Positions 17,405 to 25,303 of a DNA stretch of 40,712 nt are shown here, one piece after another. Within the stretch, counting starts at the first letter, position 1. Each line of letters begins with the position of its first letter. Position numbers and translations under genes: made by a program. The DNA lies in NCBI GenBank assembly GCA_937901345.1, contig CALCHM010000169.1:1-40712 (forward strand), given 5' to 3'. Origin of the DNA: an uncultured Prevotella sp. (GTDB lineage: Bacteria; Bacteroidota; Bacteroidia; Bacteroidales; Bacteroidaceae). The notes under the pieces were generated by a model. It was not told where the DNA came from, ran no database searches, and was given only the letters and a program-made list of their open reading frames with translations.

Positions 17405-18595
17405 TTAAAGAGGAATCTTCACTACAAAACACGTGTCTGCCCCAGGTAGGCATTGCGCCGTAATCGTACCGCCGTGGTTGTTCACCATTTGCTTACACAG
17501 GGCGAGTCCAATGCCTTGTCCGCCTTGCTTGGTGGTGAAGAAGGGTGTGAAAAGGTGGTTCAGCGCTTCGGGGGCAAACCCTCCTCCATTGTCCGTCACG
17601 CTAAATTGCACCTGACGCTCATCCGGAGTGAAGGTGGCATTGAGCACCACTTTGGTCGCGCCCGATTCTGCAGCATTTTTCAGCAGATTGATGAGCACCT
17701 GCTCCATCTGCGTGCGGTCAATCGTGATGCGCACATCGCCACACTGATTGGTTATCGTAAACTGCGGTTGTTGGGCAAAATCCATACGCTTCACCAACTG
17801 GCGTAGGTCAGCAAGCAAATGTTCTAAGTCAACCTCAGCAAGCACAGGTTGGGGCACTCCCGAGAGTTTGCGGTAGTTGTTAACAAACGTCAGCAATCCC
17901 TCCGCACGACGGTGAATTGCCTCGAGCGCCATTCGGGCATCCGCAGCCGTAAGGTCGGCATCTGTTTGAAGACTTTCCGCAAGTGTTTGCGACAATGATA
18001 TGATGGGCGAAAGCGAGTTCATGATTTCATGGTTCATCACGCGCACCAAGTGTTGCTGTGCCTCTATCTCGCTCTGTTGCACCACGGTTTCAATGTGGTC
18101 AAGGGCATAAAGGTGGTAAGCAAATCCCTTGCTGAAAAAGAGCGAACGCACGGCTGAATATTTCAGTGCCTCCCCACGCTCGTTGGTAAACGAAAGGAGT
18201 TGGGCTGTGCCTTTGCGCAACGCTCTCAGGCGGTTAGGGAAGTCGGGATGCATAGCGCCCAGTTGATTTAAATGGGCAATGCGAAAACCACAAAGACCAT
18301 TCACCGCAGCTGCATTCATCCACCTCACCGCACCTGCCTCATCCGTAGCAATAAGCATGGAAGACACCGTGCTGAGCAGCGCTTCAAAGAATTGCACCTG
18401 CCGCTCGTGCTGATGTTCTTCCTCACGAAGCATCTGCACTACAGCGTTGATTTCTTCAGCAAGTCTGCGCTCCTCGCCTCGAAGTGATTGCAACGAATAA
18501 CGCAAACTGAAGTCCTTCGACCGAAGCGACTCCAACATTTGGCGCAGGCGCCCCAAACTGCGGTTGTAAAAGATATTTTGAAAAAGGGAAAACAT
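17405..18595 (-). CDS. Soluble PAS-type sensor histidine kinase, NtrB/NtrY-like
   Basis: I place the start at 18595 (396 residues), since the 13 upstream in-frame codons are only the translation of the GAGTACA repeat. Residues 15-60 look like a HAMP-like coiled coil, and 68-110 a PAS fold (LLSTVSSMLIATDEAGAVRWMNAAA). The phosphoacceptor is H189 in VMNHEIMNSLSP. The ATPase domain has NLLKNAAES (N box), DNGGGF (G1), FTPFFTTKQGG and GQGIGLAL (G2). I see no membrane segment, so it should sense a cytoplasmic signal or dock to a partner. It lies 182 bp downstream of the NtrC-type regulator gene and is its likely partner. Confidence 0.9.
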   Translation of the reverse strand: MFSLFQNIFYNRSLGRLRQMLESLRSKDFSLRYSLQSLRGEERRLAEEINAVVQMLREEEHQHERQVQFFEALLSTVSSMLIATDEAGAVRWMNAAAVNGLCGFRIAHLNQLGAMHPDFPNRLRALRKGTAQLLSFTNERGEALKYSAVRSLFFSKGFAYHLYALDHIETVVQQSEIEAQQHLVRVMNHEIMNSLSPIISLSQTLAESLQTDADLTAADARMALEAIHRRAEGLLTFVNNYRKLSGVPQPVLAEVDLEHLLADLRQLVKRMDFAQQPQFTITNQCGDVRITIDRTQMEQVLINLLKNAAESGATKVVLNATFTPDERQVQFSVTDNGGGFAPEALNHLFTPFFTTKQGGQGIGLALCKQMVNNHGGTITAQCLPGADTCFVVKIPL

Positions 18596-18610
18596 GGGGG
18601 AAAGAAGGGG

Positions 18611-18676
18611 TAGAGAATAGAGTACAGAGTACAACTAACAGAGTACAACAACCCTGCGGAGAGAGCGCCATCCGGA
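18611..18676. repeat. GAGTACA repeat joined to a GGCGCTCTC motif
   Basis: Three GAGTACA copies with AGAGTACAAC spacing (18617-18653) are followed by CTGCGGAGAGAGCGCCATCC (18654-18673). The latter is the reverse complement of a motif that recurs at 26031-26083. The 182-bp gap between kinase and regulator otherwise shows nothing I recognise. Confidence 0.6.
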
Positions 18677-18777
18677 CTTTTACTCGCAGGTTTTATGATT
18701 CAGCTGCTTGATAACTTGCGTTTACCTCAGTAATGACCTTGTCTACTCGTACTTTGTTAACGCGTCTACTAAAAAAT

Positions 18778-20187
18778 CTAAATTCCTAACTTATTCACCT
18801 TGCGATACAAGGCATAGCGGGTGATTCCGAGCAGGGAGGCTGCCTGTGAGAGATTGCCGTCGGCTTGTGAGAGGGCATGAAGAATGGCTTGGCGTTCAAG
18901 TTCCTCAAGGTTGAGAGTTTGCAGGGAATGCGAGGTAGGTTCTCCATCCGATGATGCAGCGAAATCCGTTTCTGTCGAGGCGTCAAACTCGTTCCCCATG
19001 ACTACGCAACGTTCCATGGCATGCTGCAACTCACGCACATTTCCGGGCCACGAATGTTCTAACAAGCGGGTGCGTTCTGTCTCTGTTAGTTCACGGGGTG
19101 GGATGTGGTACTTCTCGGCATACTGATTCAAAAAATAAGATGCAAGCACGAGGATGTCATTTCCGCGTTCGGCAAGTCGGGGCAACTTCAGTTCTATCGT
19201 ATTCAAGCGGTAGAGCAGGTCTTGTCGGAACGTGCCTTCAGCCACACGTGCTTTGAGGTCGGCATTGGTAGCAGCAATGATGCGCACGTCAATATATTTC
19301 ACCTCCGTAGCCCCAATGCGCGAGGTCTGTCGCTTCTCGATAACGGTGAGCAACTTCTGCTGCATTGCTAGGGAAAGGTTGCCGATTTCGTCGAGGAAGA
19401 GCGTACCGCCGTCGGCTGCTTCGATGCGTCCCTCCTTCGCTTGATCGGCACCCGTAAATGCACCCTTTTCATAACCGAAGAGTTCACCTTCGAAAAGGTT
19501 CTCAGGAATACACCCCAGGTCGATGCAGACGAGCGGTTGTTGTGCACGATGAGAAAGGCGGTGGAGTTCACGAGCAACGACATCTTTACCCGTTCCGTTT
19601 TCTCCCGTCACGAGCACGTTAGCGTCCGTCACTGCCACGCGATGGATTTGCTCCTTCAGCGTTTGCATGGGTTTGCAGGCTCCAATAAAGTTCACTTGCG
19701 GTTGCGCCGCATGCTCTTGGTTGCTTCCTTCTTTTGACTTTGCTGTCGTTTCCTTTTGTTCTGCCACCAATTGCCGCGCGCGTTCCAACATTTTGTCGCG
19801 ACGCAGACTTATCGCACTGTTTACGGCATCGACCAATTTCTGCTTGTCCCACGGTTTGGGAATGAAGTCCAGGGCTCCAGCGCGAATGGCACGCACGGTC
19901 TTTTCGGTGCTCACATAAGCGGTGATGAAGAGCACCACAGCGTCTGCGTCGTGTTCCAAAATGCGCGACAACCACGCATATCCCTCTTCTCCGCTCACGG
20001 CATCTCTACTGAAGTTCATATCGAGCAGAATTGCGTCGGGTTGGAAGGTTTTGAGAAACTCCGGAATGCGTTCGGGATTCGTAATTACCCGAATGCTTTC
20101 AACGTGAGGTTTGAGCAACATGTTGAGCGAGAGCAACACGTCTTCATTGTCATCTACAATCAATATTTTTCCGCGTTTGATAGGCAT
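18778..20187 (-). CDS. NtrC-family sigma-54-dependent response regulator
   Basis: I choose the start at 20187 (469 residues), which begins MPIKRGKILIVDDNED and sits 26 bp behind a -7 box. The receiver domain covers 1-125 with phosphoacceptor D56. The AAA+ domain (165-390) has Walker A GENGTGKD (195-202), the sigma-54 contact loop GAFTGA (242-247), Walker B GTLFLDEIG (261-269) and SWPGNVREL. A Fis-type helix-turn-helix closes the protein (LSQAASLLGITRYALYRKVNKLG, 447-468). With GAFTGA intact it should remodel RNA polymerase-sigma-54. The divergent intergenic region carries tandem palindromes and a sigma-54 promoter facing the efflux genes, so these are the likely target. Confidence 0.95.
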   Translation of the reverse strand: MPIKRGKILIVDDNEDVLLSLNMLLKPHVESIRVITNPERIPEFLKTFQPDAILLDMNFSRDAVSGEEGYAWLSRILEHDADAVVLFITAYVSTEKTVRAIRAGALDFIPKPWDKQKLVDAVNSAISLRRDKMLERARQLVAEQKETTAKSKEGSNQEHAAQPQVNFIGACKPMQTLKEQIHRVAVTDANVLVTGENGTGKDVVARELHRLSHRAQQPLVCIDLGCIPENLFEGELFGYEKGAFTGADQAKEGRIEAADGGTLFLDEIGNLSLAMQQKLLTVIEKRQTSRIGATEVKYIDVRIIAATNADLKARVAEGTFRQDLLYRLNTIELKLPRLAERGNDILVLASYFLNQYAEKYHIPPRELTETERTRLLEHSWPGNVRELQHAMERCVVMGNEFDASTETDFAASSDGEPTSHSLQTLNLEELERQAILHALSQADGNLSQAASLLGITRYALYRKVNKLGI

Positions 20188-20213
20188 GGTTTTCTGATTA
20201 ATTTGTTCACGGG

Positions 20214-20221
20214 CAAAGGTA
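20214..20221 (-). promoter_or_regulatory. Putative -7 box of the regulator promoter
   Basis: The minus strand reads TACCTTTG, fitting TAnnTTTG, 26 bp before the start at 20187. This supports that start over in-frame codons further upstream. No good TTTG at -33. Confidence 0.5.
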
Positions 20222-20296
20222 GGCAAAAACTTTAAAGGCATACTCACAGGGCAACAACGTATTTCCTCCCCTACCCTCAATTTTAAGTCCTTACGC

Positions 20297-20340
20297 TGTG
20301 CGCACTGTGCGGAATCGCACACCCTGAGCGAATTCGCACA
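20297..20340. promoter_or_regulatory. Tandem palindromic activator sites (enhancer-like)
   Basis: TGTGCG-GAAT-CGCACA (20306-20321) and TGAGCG-AATT-CGCACA (20325-20340) are two palindromes with the same half-sites and the same 4-bp spacer, 19 bp apart, with an extra TGTGCG half-site at 20297-20302. Their centres lie about 84 and 65 bp before the -24 element at 20397, a usual distance for NtrC-type enhancers. Binding by the adjacent regulator is inference. Confidence 0.7.
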
Positions 20341-20395
20341 CATTTCCTGCAGCACTTTATTTAAGGTTTTACTGAAAATCAAGCACTTATATTTT

Positions 20396-20411
20396 TGGCA
20401 CGATTTTTGTT
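20396..20411 (+). promoter_or_regulatory. Sigma-54 promoter facing the efflux operon
   Basis: TTGGCACG, four bases, then TTGTT matches the sigma-54 consensus TGGCACG-N4-TTGCW with one mismatch (T for C in the -12 element) and correct spacing between GG (20397) and the -12 position (20409). The transcript would start near 20422 with a leader of about 520 nt before the adaptor start codon. Confidence 0.7.
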
Positions 20412-20510
20412 AAAGGAAAGGATATCTCGGTTACCCCCCAACAGGAAATCTCCTCTCATGAATGACGCAAAAATGCACTCCAAATCAAAATAGTTTACTC
20501 CACTTACACT

Positions 20511-20722
20511 GCGTAGCGCCATTTGGCGTTAATTTCACCCCATGCAGACCTGCATAGCGCCATACGTTTTGGTAATCCGTCTATGCGCACTCGCAAGGTG
20601 CCATACGTTTTGCAAATCTGTCTATGCAGACTGCATAACGCCATCTGTTTCACAAATCGGTCTGTGCGGTCTGCAAGGCTCCACACGTTTTGCAAATCGC
20701 TCTATGCAGACCTAAATTGTAC
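20511..20722. repeat. 40-41-bp degenerate tandem repeat in the efflux leader
   Basis: The motif GCCATACGTTTTGCAAATC recurs with starts near 20520, 20561, 20602, 20642 and 20682, giving five units of 41, 41, 40 and 40 bp. Between these motifs are imperfect palindromes, the best being TATGCAG-A-CTGCATA. The array lies wholly in the predicted leader. The rest of the 754-bp gap (20723-20941) has a palindrome CGCTGCAGCG at 20807-20816 and no gene I can support. Confidence 0.85.
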
Positions 20723-20941
20723 CACAGCGAATAAAATCACGTCCATGAAAGCGGACGGAGTTTCCCACCCGAAATAGCGCTCCCCTATATTTTGGATATG
20801 CTGCCACGCTGCAGCGAGGGGGAGGAAGGATACATGCACGCACCAAAAATAAAAAAGATAGATAGATTTCACTTCATTTGCCCTTCCTCACCCCTCACTC
20901 CTAACTCCAAATTTATCACTCCTAACTAATCATCTACCTCA

Positions 20942-22189
20942 ATGGACATTTCAAAACCTCCCCGCCCCTGGTACTCTAAGTACCGCTGGCACATCATGGG
21001 CAGTAGCGCCTTGGTTGCCATCATTGTTTACACGATTATTATTGCACTCGCGCCTCGCCGACAGCAGGTCAAGAGTGAAGACATCAAGATGGCTACGGTC
21101 AGCGAAGCGCCCTTCATGGAATTTGTCGAAGCCGAGGGACTCGTTCACCCCATTACGACCATTCAACTCAATGCCCTCGAAAGCGGATTTGTTGACCGCA
21201 TTGTGCGCGAAGAAGGCACGATGCTCCAACAGGGTGACACCATTCTGATTCTGAAAAATCCCGATCTCCTGCGCACTATTGAACAAGAGCATGAGCAGTG
21301 GCAGAAGACCATGCGCAACCTGCGCGAACAGGAAATTCAGATGGAGCAGAAGAGCATTGACCTCAAATTGCAGGCACTCGAACAGCGCTATCAGATGGGC
21401 AACTTAGAGCGTAAGTTGAAGCAAACGCGCGAGGAGTTTAGCATGGGCGTGAAAAGCCGTGCCGAACTCGACATTGCCGAAGCTGATTTCCAACATGAGC
21501 ATCAGAAGTTGCTCCTGCAGATGCAGAATCTCCACCACGACTCTGTCACCACCCTCTTGCGCCGAGAGATGATTGTGGCAGACCGCAACACGGCGGAACT
21601 CAAGTGGCAGACGGTGCAGCAACGCACGAACGACCTCTTCGTTGTGGCACCTACCTCGGGGCAACTCGGTAATCTCAATCTCACCCTCGGACAGCAAGTT
21701 TCGGGCGGTTCAAAAATTGGAGAAATCAAGGTGATGAGTGAATATAAAATCCGAACTTCGCTCAGCGAATATTATGTGGAGCGCATCCATGCCGGACTGC
21801 CTGCCAACATCATCCAAAAGCAAGACACCTTTACGCTTCAGATTTCCCGCGTCATGCCCGAAGTGCGCGACCGTAAGTTTGACACCGACCTCACCTTCAC
21901 CAGCACAACGCCCGACAACATTCGCTTGGGCAAGAGTTACCGCGTAAGGATTGAACTCGGCCAACCTGAACAGGCGGTTATCATTCCCCGTGGCGACTTC
22001 TACCAAAAGACGGGCGGCCGCTGGATTTATTGCATCGACAACGACGGCATCGCTCGCCGCAAAGAAATCAAGATTGGGCGCCAAAATCCCGAGCAGTACG
22101 AAGTCATTGACGGACTCCAACCCGATGATAAAGTTATTATCAGTGGCTATGAGCGGTTGGGGGATTTTGAAGAAATCGTGATTAAATAG
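20942..22189 (+). CDS. Efflux periplasmic adaptor (HlyD/MacA-type membrane-fusion protein)
   Basis: A 415-residue adaptor. One membrane anchor lies at about 17-37 (GSSALVAIIVYTIIIALAP) and the rest is periplasmic. Residues 65-95 give the first half of a lipoyl domain (GFVDRIVREEGTMLQQGDTIL), 100-205 a long coiled-coil hairpin rich in E, Q, K and R, and 225-245 the second lipoyl half (VVAPTSGQLGNLNLTLGQQVSGG). Beta-barrel and membrane-proximal domains follow to the end (VIIPRGDFYQKTGG, ISGYERLGDFEEIVIK). It should bridge the ABC permeases and the TolC-like channel. It is the first gene behind the sigma-54 promoter, with a 9-bp repeat array starting 13 bp after its stop. Confidence 0.93.
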   Translation: MDISKPPRPWYSKYRWHIMGSSALVAIIVYTIIIALAPRRQQVKSEDIKMATVSEAPFMEFVEAEGLVHPITTIQLNALESGFVDRIVREEGTMLQQGDTILILKNPDLLRTIEQEHEQWQKTMRNLREQEIQMEQKSIDLKLQALEQRYQMGNLERKLKQTREEFSMGVKSRAELDIAEADFQHEHQKLLLQMQNLHHDSVTTLLRREMIVADRNTAELKWQTVQQRTNDLFVVAPTSGQLGNLNLTLGQQVSGGSKIGEIKVMSEYKIRTSLSEYYVERIHAGLPANIIQKQDTFTLQISRVMPEVRDRKFDTDLTFTSTTPDNIRLGKSYRVRIELGQPEQAVIIPRGDFYQKTGGRWIYCIDNDGIARRKEIKIGRQNPEQYEVIDGLQPDDKVIISGYERLGDFEEIVIK

Positions 22190-22201
22190 AGCACAGAGCC
22201 T

Positions 22202-22309
22202 TCAGAGTCCTCAGAGTCTTCAGAGTCTTCAGAGTTCTCAGAGTTTTCAGAGTCCTCAGAATTCTCAGAATTCTCAGAATTCTCAGAGCACTCAGACTAT
22301 TCAGACTAC
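22202..22309. repeat. 9-bp-period array, TCAGAGTNN, 12 units
   Basis: Twelve consecutive 9-bp units, each beginning TCAGA, run from 22202 to 22309; most are TCAGAGTNN and three in the middle are TCAGAATTC. The array ends in TACAAGCGCTC, which also follows the related array near 31869. Confidence 0.92.
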
Positions 22310-22330
22310 AAGCGCTCTACGCTCCACCAA

Positions 22331-22397
22331 CCTTACAACCTCAAAACCTTATAACCTCAACCCCTTACAACCTCACCCCTTACAACCTCACAACCTC
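22331..22397. repeat. CCTTACAACCTCA pyrimidine-rich repeat before permease 1
   Basis: About four copies of CCTTACAACCTCA with 15-16 bp spacing end four bases before the permease start codon. A similar series precedes the ATPase gene (25230-25288). The low-G sequence should be unstructured in RNA. Confidence 0.8.
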
Positions 22398-22400
22398 ATC

Positions 22401-24872
22401 ATGTTCCTACATCACCTCAAAACCTCCTGGCGCAACCTGCTGAAATATAAAGTGCAGAACGCCATTTCCATTCTCTGCTTAGCGGCAGGGGTAGTGTGCT
22501 TTGCCATTACGGTGTACTTCATGTACGGCTTCGGGCGCTCCGTTTATTACAATCAGATAAAACAGGACCTCGCTACGTTCAGTGTATTGGCAACTCCTTA
22601 TGAAGAAACGCAGCGACTCAGGAAGACAGGTTCCTTCCCGCCGAATGCACAATTAGACAATGATTTCTTCAATCGCTTGCTCAGCCTGAAACTTCCTGCA
22701 ATGGAAGGACTACATGGTTATGTACCCATTACGGGATTGGACCAGACTTTCTACGACAACACGGACCAACCCAAGACCTGCAGTTGCTATTACACACATT
22801 CCTCTCCGCGCTACTGGATGTACTACGGGTATCGCTCTGCCATAACGGGCGAACCTCTCACCGAGTTGGAGGAGAACGACTGCCTCATCACCGACGACTT
22901 GAGTGCCCAACTCTTTGGAGAAGGCACCGACCCCCGCGGTTTTGAATTTGCGATGATGGATGGCACTGAGAAACGCCCCATCCGCGACGTCATAAAGGTG
23001 ACCGACCGCTTGGATTCCCATACCACAAATTCCGTAGTGATTATCCGCAACGACCCCCAAACGGCTTTTGAAAACAGAAACGGGTTTACCGCAGAATTGA
23101 CCGTGGGATACACGGGCGAGGACTTGCTCAAACAACTGCAAAGCGCCTTTCCCGAATACACCTTCCAGCTACACGGTCGGGCCTTTGATAACGATGAACT
23201 CTTCCTCATCATTCTCATTATCGGGGTGGTACTTTCGTTAGGCGCCAGCGTGCTTATCATTGGGGTGATGGGATTCCTGAAAATGGAATTGCAACTCTTC
23301 TCCCTCCGTTCGCGCGAAATGGCACTGCGCCGCACGATGGGCGCTCGCACGCGCCACCTCTTCATGCTCCTTGCCTGGGAAGTCGTTATCGTCTTTGCGC
23401 TGACCATGCTTGCAACCGTGGCGCTGACCTACTCTCTGGCAGATTATGCACTCCCCATCCTACAGCGCTTTCAGAAGCAACTGAATTTCGATGTGGACTT
23501 TATCCTGAACCTTGAACTGTGGATAACGCTTGCCACCCTCTTACTCGCCCTCATCGCAGCCTTTGCCGCCGTTTACCGCCAGTTGCGCATTCCCGTAGGT
23601 ATGCGAGTGGGGCGCAGTCACCGCACGATGACGAAGGGACAAGGCTTTATGCTCACCACGCAACTCACCGTGAGCATGTTCCTTACCTTTGCCGTGCTCG
23701 GAATGATGTATGTGTTTGGCATCTTAGAGAAACAGGAATTCGGAGGTATCTCCGAAGACCGCACGCCTTACCAACAGGCCATCATGATTCCCCAACCCAC
23801 TTTTCAAATTGCCATTCCTGACTTCCCCAATCGTTTGGCGCAAAACAGGGACGTAGAACACGTGGGGTATAGCATTTACAGCCCTGCTGAAGTAGCACCA
23901 GACCAACTCGACAGAACACTGGTGCGCAATTTCTGGACCAATAGAAAAGATGATGGTACGTTCCTGGATTACTGTTACTGTTTCCTCTCCACCAGCGAAA
24001 ATCTGATAGACCTCTTGAAGGTAGAGATTACCCCCAATCTCCCTGCCGATAGCACGATGCACGGTTTTTACTGCGCCATTTACGTACGCACCGAGCAGGC
24101 AGAGCGGCTGCGCAAGAAGTGGAACCTTGACGTCAGCCGTGACGAGCAAGTGCGTCCGCTCTACAAACAACGCTCCTACACGCTCATCGGTTATGCTCCT
24201 GCCCTTCCGGGGTATCGTCATGGTTCTTATACTTGTCCTTCCTTCTGGATGGTGGACGAAGACATCAACTGGCGTGATTTGCGCAACCTTTCGGAACTGT
24301 GGTCTTACTCTCCGAATCCTCACTACATCATCTTCCCCAAGGAGGGAAAGTACAACAAGGTGAAGGACGACATCACCGAACTCTACCGCGAAGCACGTCC
24401 GGGCGACCGTAACATCCTGCCGATTCACAATCTCGCAGATGAGTGGTTTAACCTCATGCGCATGGTTGAAATGATGCGCCAGCTCTGCCTGATTCTCGTC
24501 ATCGTGAGTATCCTTTGCATCGTGGCAAGTGTGTATTCCGCCATTGCCCTTGAAAGCCGCGGACGTCAGAAAGAGGTAGCACTCCGCAAGATTCACGGTG
24601 CTCACACCAGAGACATCATCCTGCTCTTCGGCAAATATTACCTGCGCCTGCTCGCTATCAGCGCCGTAATCGTCATTGTCATTTCCAGCGCTGTCATAGC
24701 AACGATACAAATAGTTGATGGAGACGTATTCCTCAGCGAAGACCTCACCTGGCTCTTCTTCTACCTCATCCTCGCCATCCTCATTGTCGTCGCCATTACC
24801 CTCCTCACCATCAGCAACAAGATTTGGAAGGTGAGCAAGATTCAACCCGCGGAGGTGGTGAAGAAGGAGTGA
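22401..24872 (+). CDS. ABC transporter permease 1, FtsX/MacB type
   Basis: An 823-residue protein with a duplicated FtsX layout. The first membrane helix is at about 20-43, followed by a periplasmic MacB-like domain to about 265. Three helices follow at about 268-395, with SREMALRRTMGARTRHLFML as coupling helix. A second set has one helix near 418-440, a periplasmic domain to about 685, and three helices to 805 with RQKEVALRKIHGAHTRDIILL. It ends QPAEVVKKE, the usual FtsX tail. Such permeases are mechanotransmission partners of MacB/LolD-type ATPases and move lipids, peptides or antibiotics outward. It pairs with a second permease and a separate ATPase downstream. Confidence 0.92.
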   Translation: MFLHHLKTSWRNLLKYKVQNAISILCLAAGVVCFAITVYFMYGFGRSVYYNQIKQDLATFSVLATPYEETQRLRKTGSFPPNAQLDNDFFNRLLSLKLPAMEGLHGYVPITGLDQTFYDNTDQPKTCSCYYTHSSPRYWMYYGYRSAITGEPLTELEENDCLITDDLSAQLFGEGTDPRGFEFAMMDGTEKRPIRDVIKVTDRLDSHTTNSVVIIRNDPQTAFENRNGFTAELTVGYTGEDLLKQLQSAFPEYTFQLHGRAFDNDELFLIILIIGVVLSLGASVLIIGVMGFLKMELQLFSLRSREMALRRTMGARTRHLFMLLAWEVVIVFALTMLATVALTYSLADYALPILQRFQKQLNFDVDFILNLELWITLATLLLALIAAFAAVYRQLRIPVGMRVGRSHRTMTKGQGFMLTTQLTVSMFLTFAVLGMMYVFGILEKQEFGGISEDRTPYQQAIMIPQPTFQIAIPDFPNRLAQNRDVEHVGYSIYSPAEVAPDQLDRTLVRNFWTNRKDDGTFLDYCYCFLSTSENLIDLLKVEITPNLPADSTMHGFYCAIYVRTEQAERLRKKWNLDVSRDEQVRPLYKQRSYTLIGYAPALPGYRHGSYTCPSFWMVDEDINWRDLRNLSELWSYSPNPHYIIFPKEGKYNKVKDDITELYREARPGDRNILPIHNLADEWFNLMRMVEMMRQLCLILVIVSILCIVASVYSAIALESRGRQKEVALRKIHGAHTRDIILLFGKYYLRLLAISAVIVIVISSAVIATIQIVDGDVFLSEDLTWLFFYLILAILIVVAITLLTISNKIWKVSKIQPAEVVKKE

Positions 24873-24877
24873 ATTTA

Positions 24878-24906
24878 GAGTACAGAGCACAGAGTACAGA
24901 GTACAA
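24878..24906. repeat. GAGTACA repeat behind permease 1
   Basis: Three GAGTACA-like copies (GAGTACAGAGCACAGAGTAC) start 6 bp behind the stop codon and run into ACAACTTCCATCCGG. Further on, GACCTTAGA is repeated at 24928-24950. Together with the long hairpin and the pyrimidine repeat these fill the 431-bp gap; I see no gene in it. Confidence 0.7.
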
Positions 24907-24989
24907 CTTCCATCCGGTTCTCACGACCTTAGAGACCTTAGAGACCTTTTCTCACCGCGCGCCCACTTGTTCGGGCTGAAAGCCCAAAA

Positions 24990-25194
24990 GCTCATAGCCC
25001 AGGGCAAGGCGAACGAAGTGAGCCGACACCCTGGGTAGAGACCATCCCGCATGGTGCGCCCTACAGGGGCAAAAGCCCAATACACATAGTAAAAACTTTT
25101 TCATTTCTGCTTTTGCCCCCTCCAGGGGCGCACCTTCAACAACGAGCAAACCCAGGGCGCCGTTCCTGCGGAACTTGCCCTGGGCTATGTGCTC
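24990..25194. repeat. 205-nt imperfect inverted-repeat element
   Basis: CATAGCCCAGGGCAAG (24993-25008) is matched by its exact reverse complement at 25174-25189. Further in, GGGGCAAAAGC (25066-25076) is matched at 25109-25119, and GGTGCGCC (25053-25060) pairs largely with GGCGCACC (25127-25134). The arms are interrupted by bulges and joined by an AT-rich 32-nt loop. GC-rich intergenic repeats of this style occur in Bacteroidetes genomes, to my recollection. It could be a structured RNA or a miniature mobile repeat; I see no clean target duplication. Confidence 0.8.
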
Positions 25195-25229
25195 GCAGCC
25201 CCGTTGGGGCGATTCCTCCGGATGGCTCT

Positions 25230-25288
25230 CAAAACCTTACAACCTTATACCTTACAACCCTCATAACCTAAAAACCTCATAACCTTTT
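25230..25288. repeat. CCTTACAACC/CCTCATAACC repeat before the ATPase gene
   Basis: Five to six related units (CCTTACAACC, CCTTATA, CCTCATAACC) end 15 bp before the ATPase start codon and resemble the leader of permease 1. Confidence 0.7.
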
Positions 25289-25303
25289 AATAAAACAACA
25301 ATT

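Noticed and set aside
20188..20382. Longer N-terminus of the NtrC-type regulator
   Set aside because: The extra 65 residues cover the palindromes and the -7 box and have no fold; the receiver domain begins right at the 20187 start.
23724..24890. 388-residue open frame on the minus strand
   Set aside because: It is antisense to permease 1, whose domains and codon pattern are clear. The product is an acidic, low-complexity shadow.
24952..25149. 65-residue hypothetical protein on the minus strand
   Set aside because: It lies entirely inside the inverted-repeat element. Such readings of GC-rich intergenic repeats are common false gene calls.
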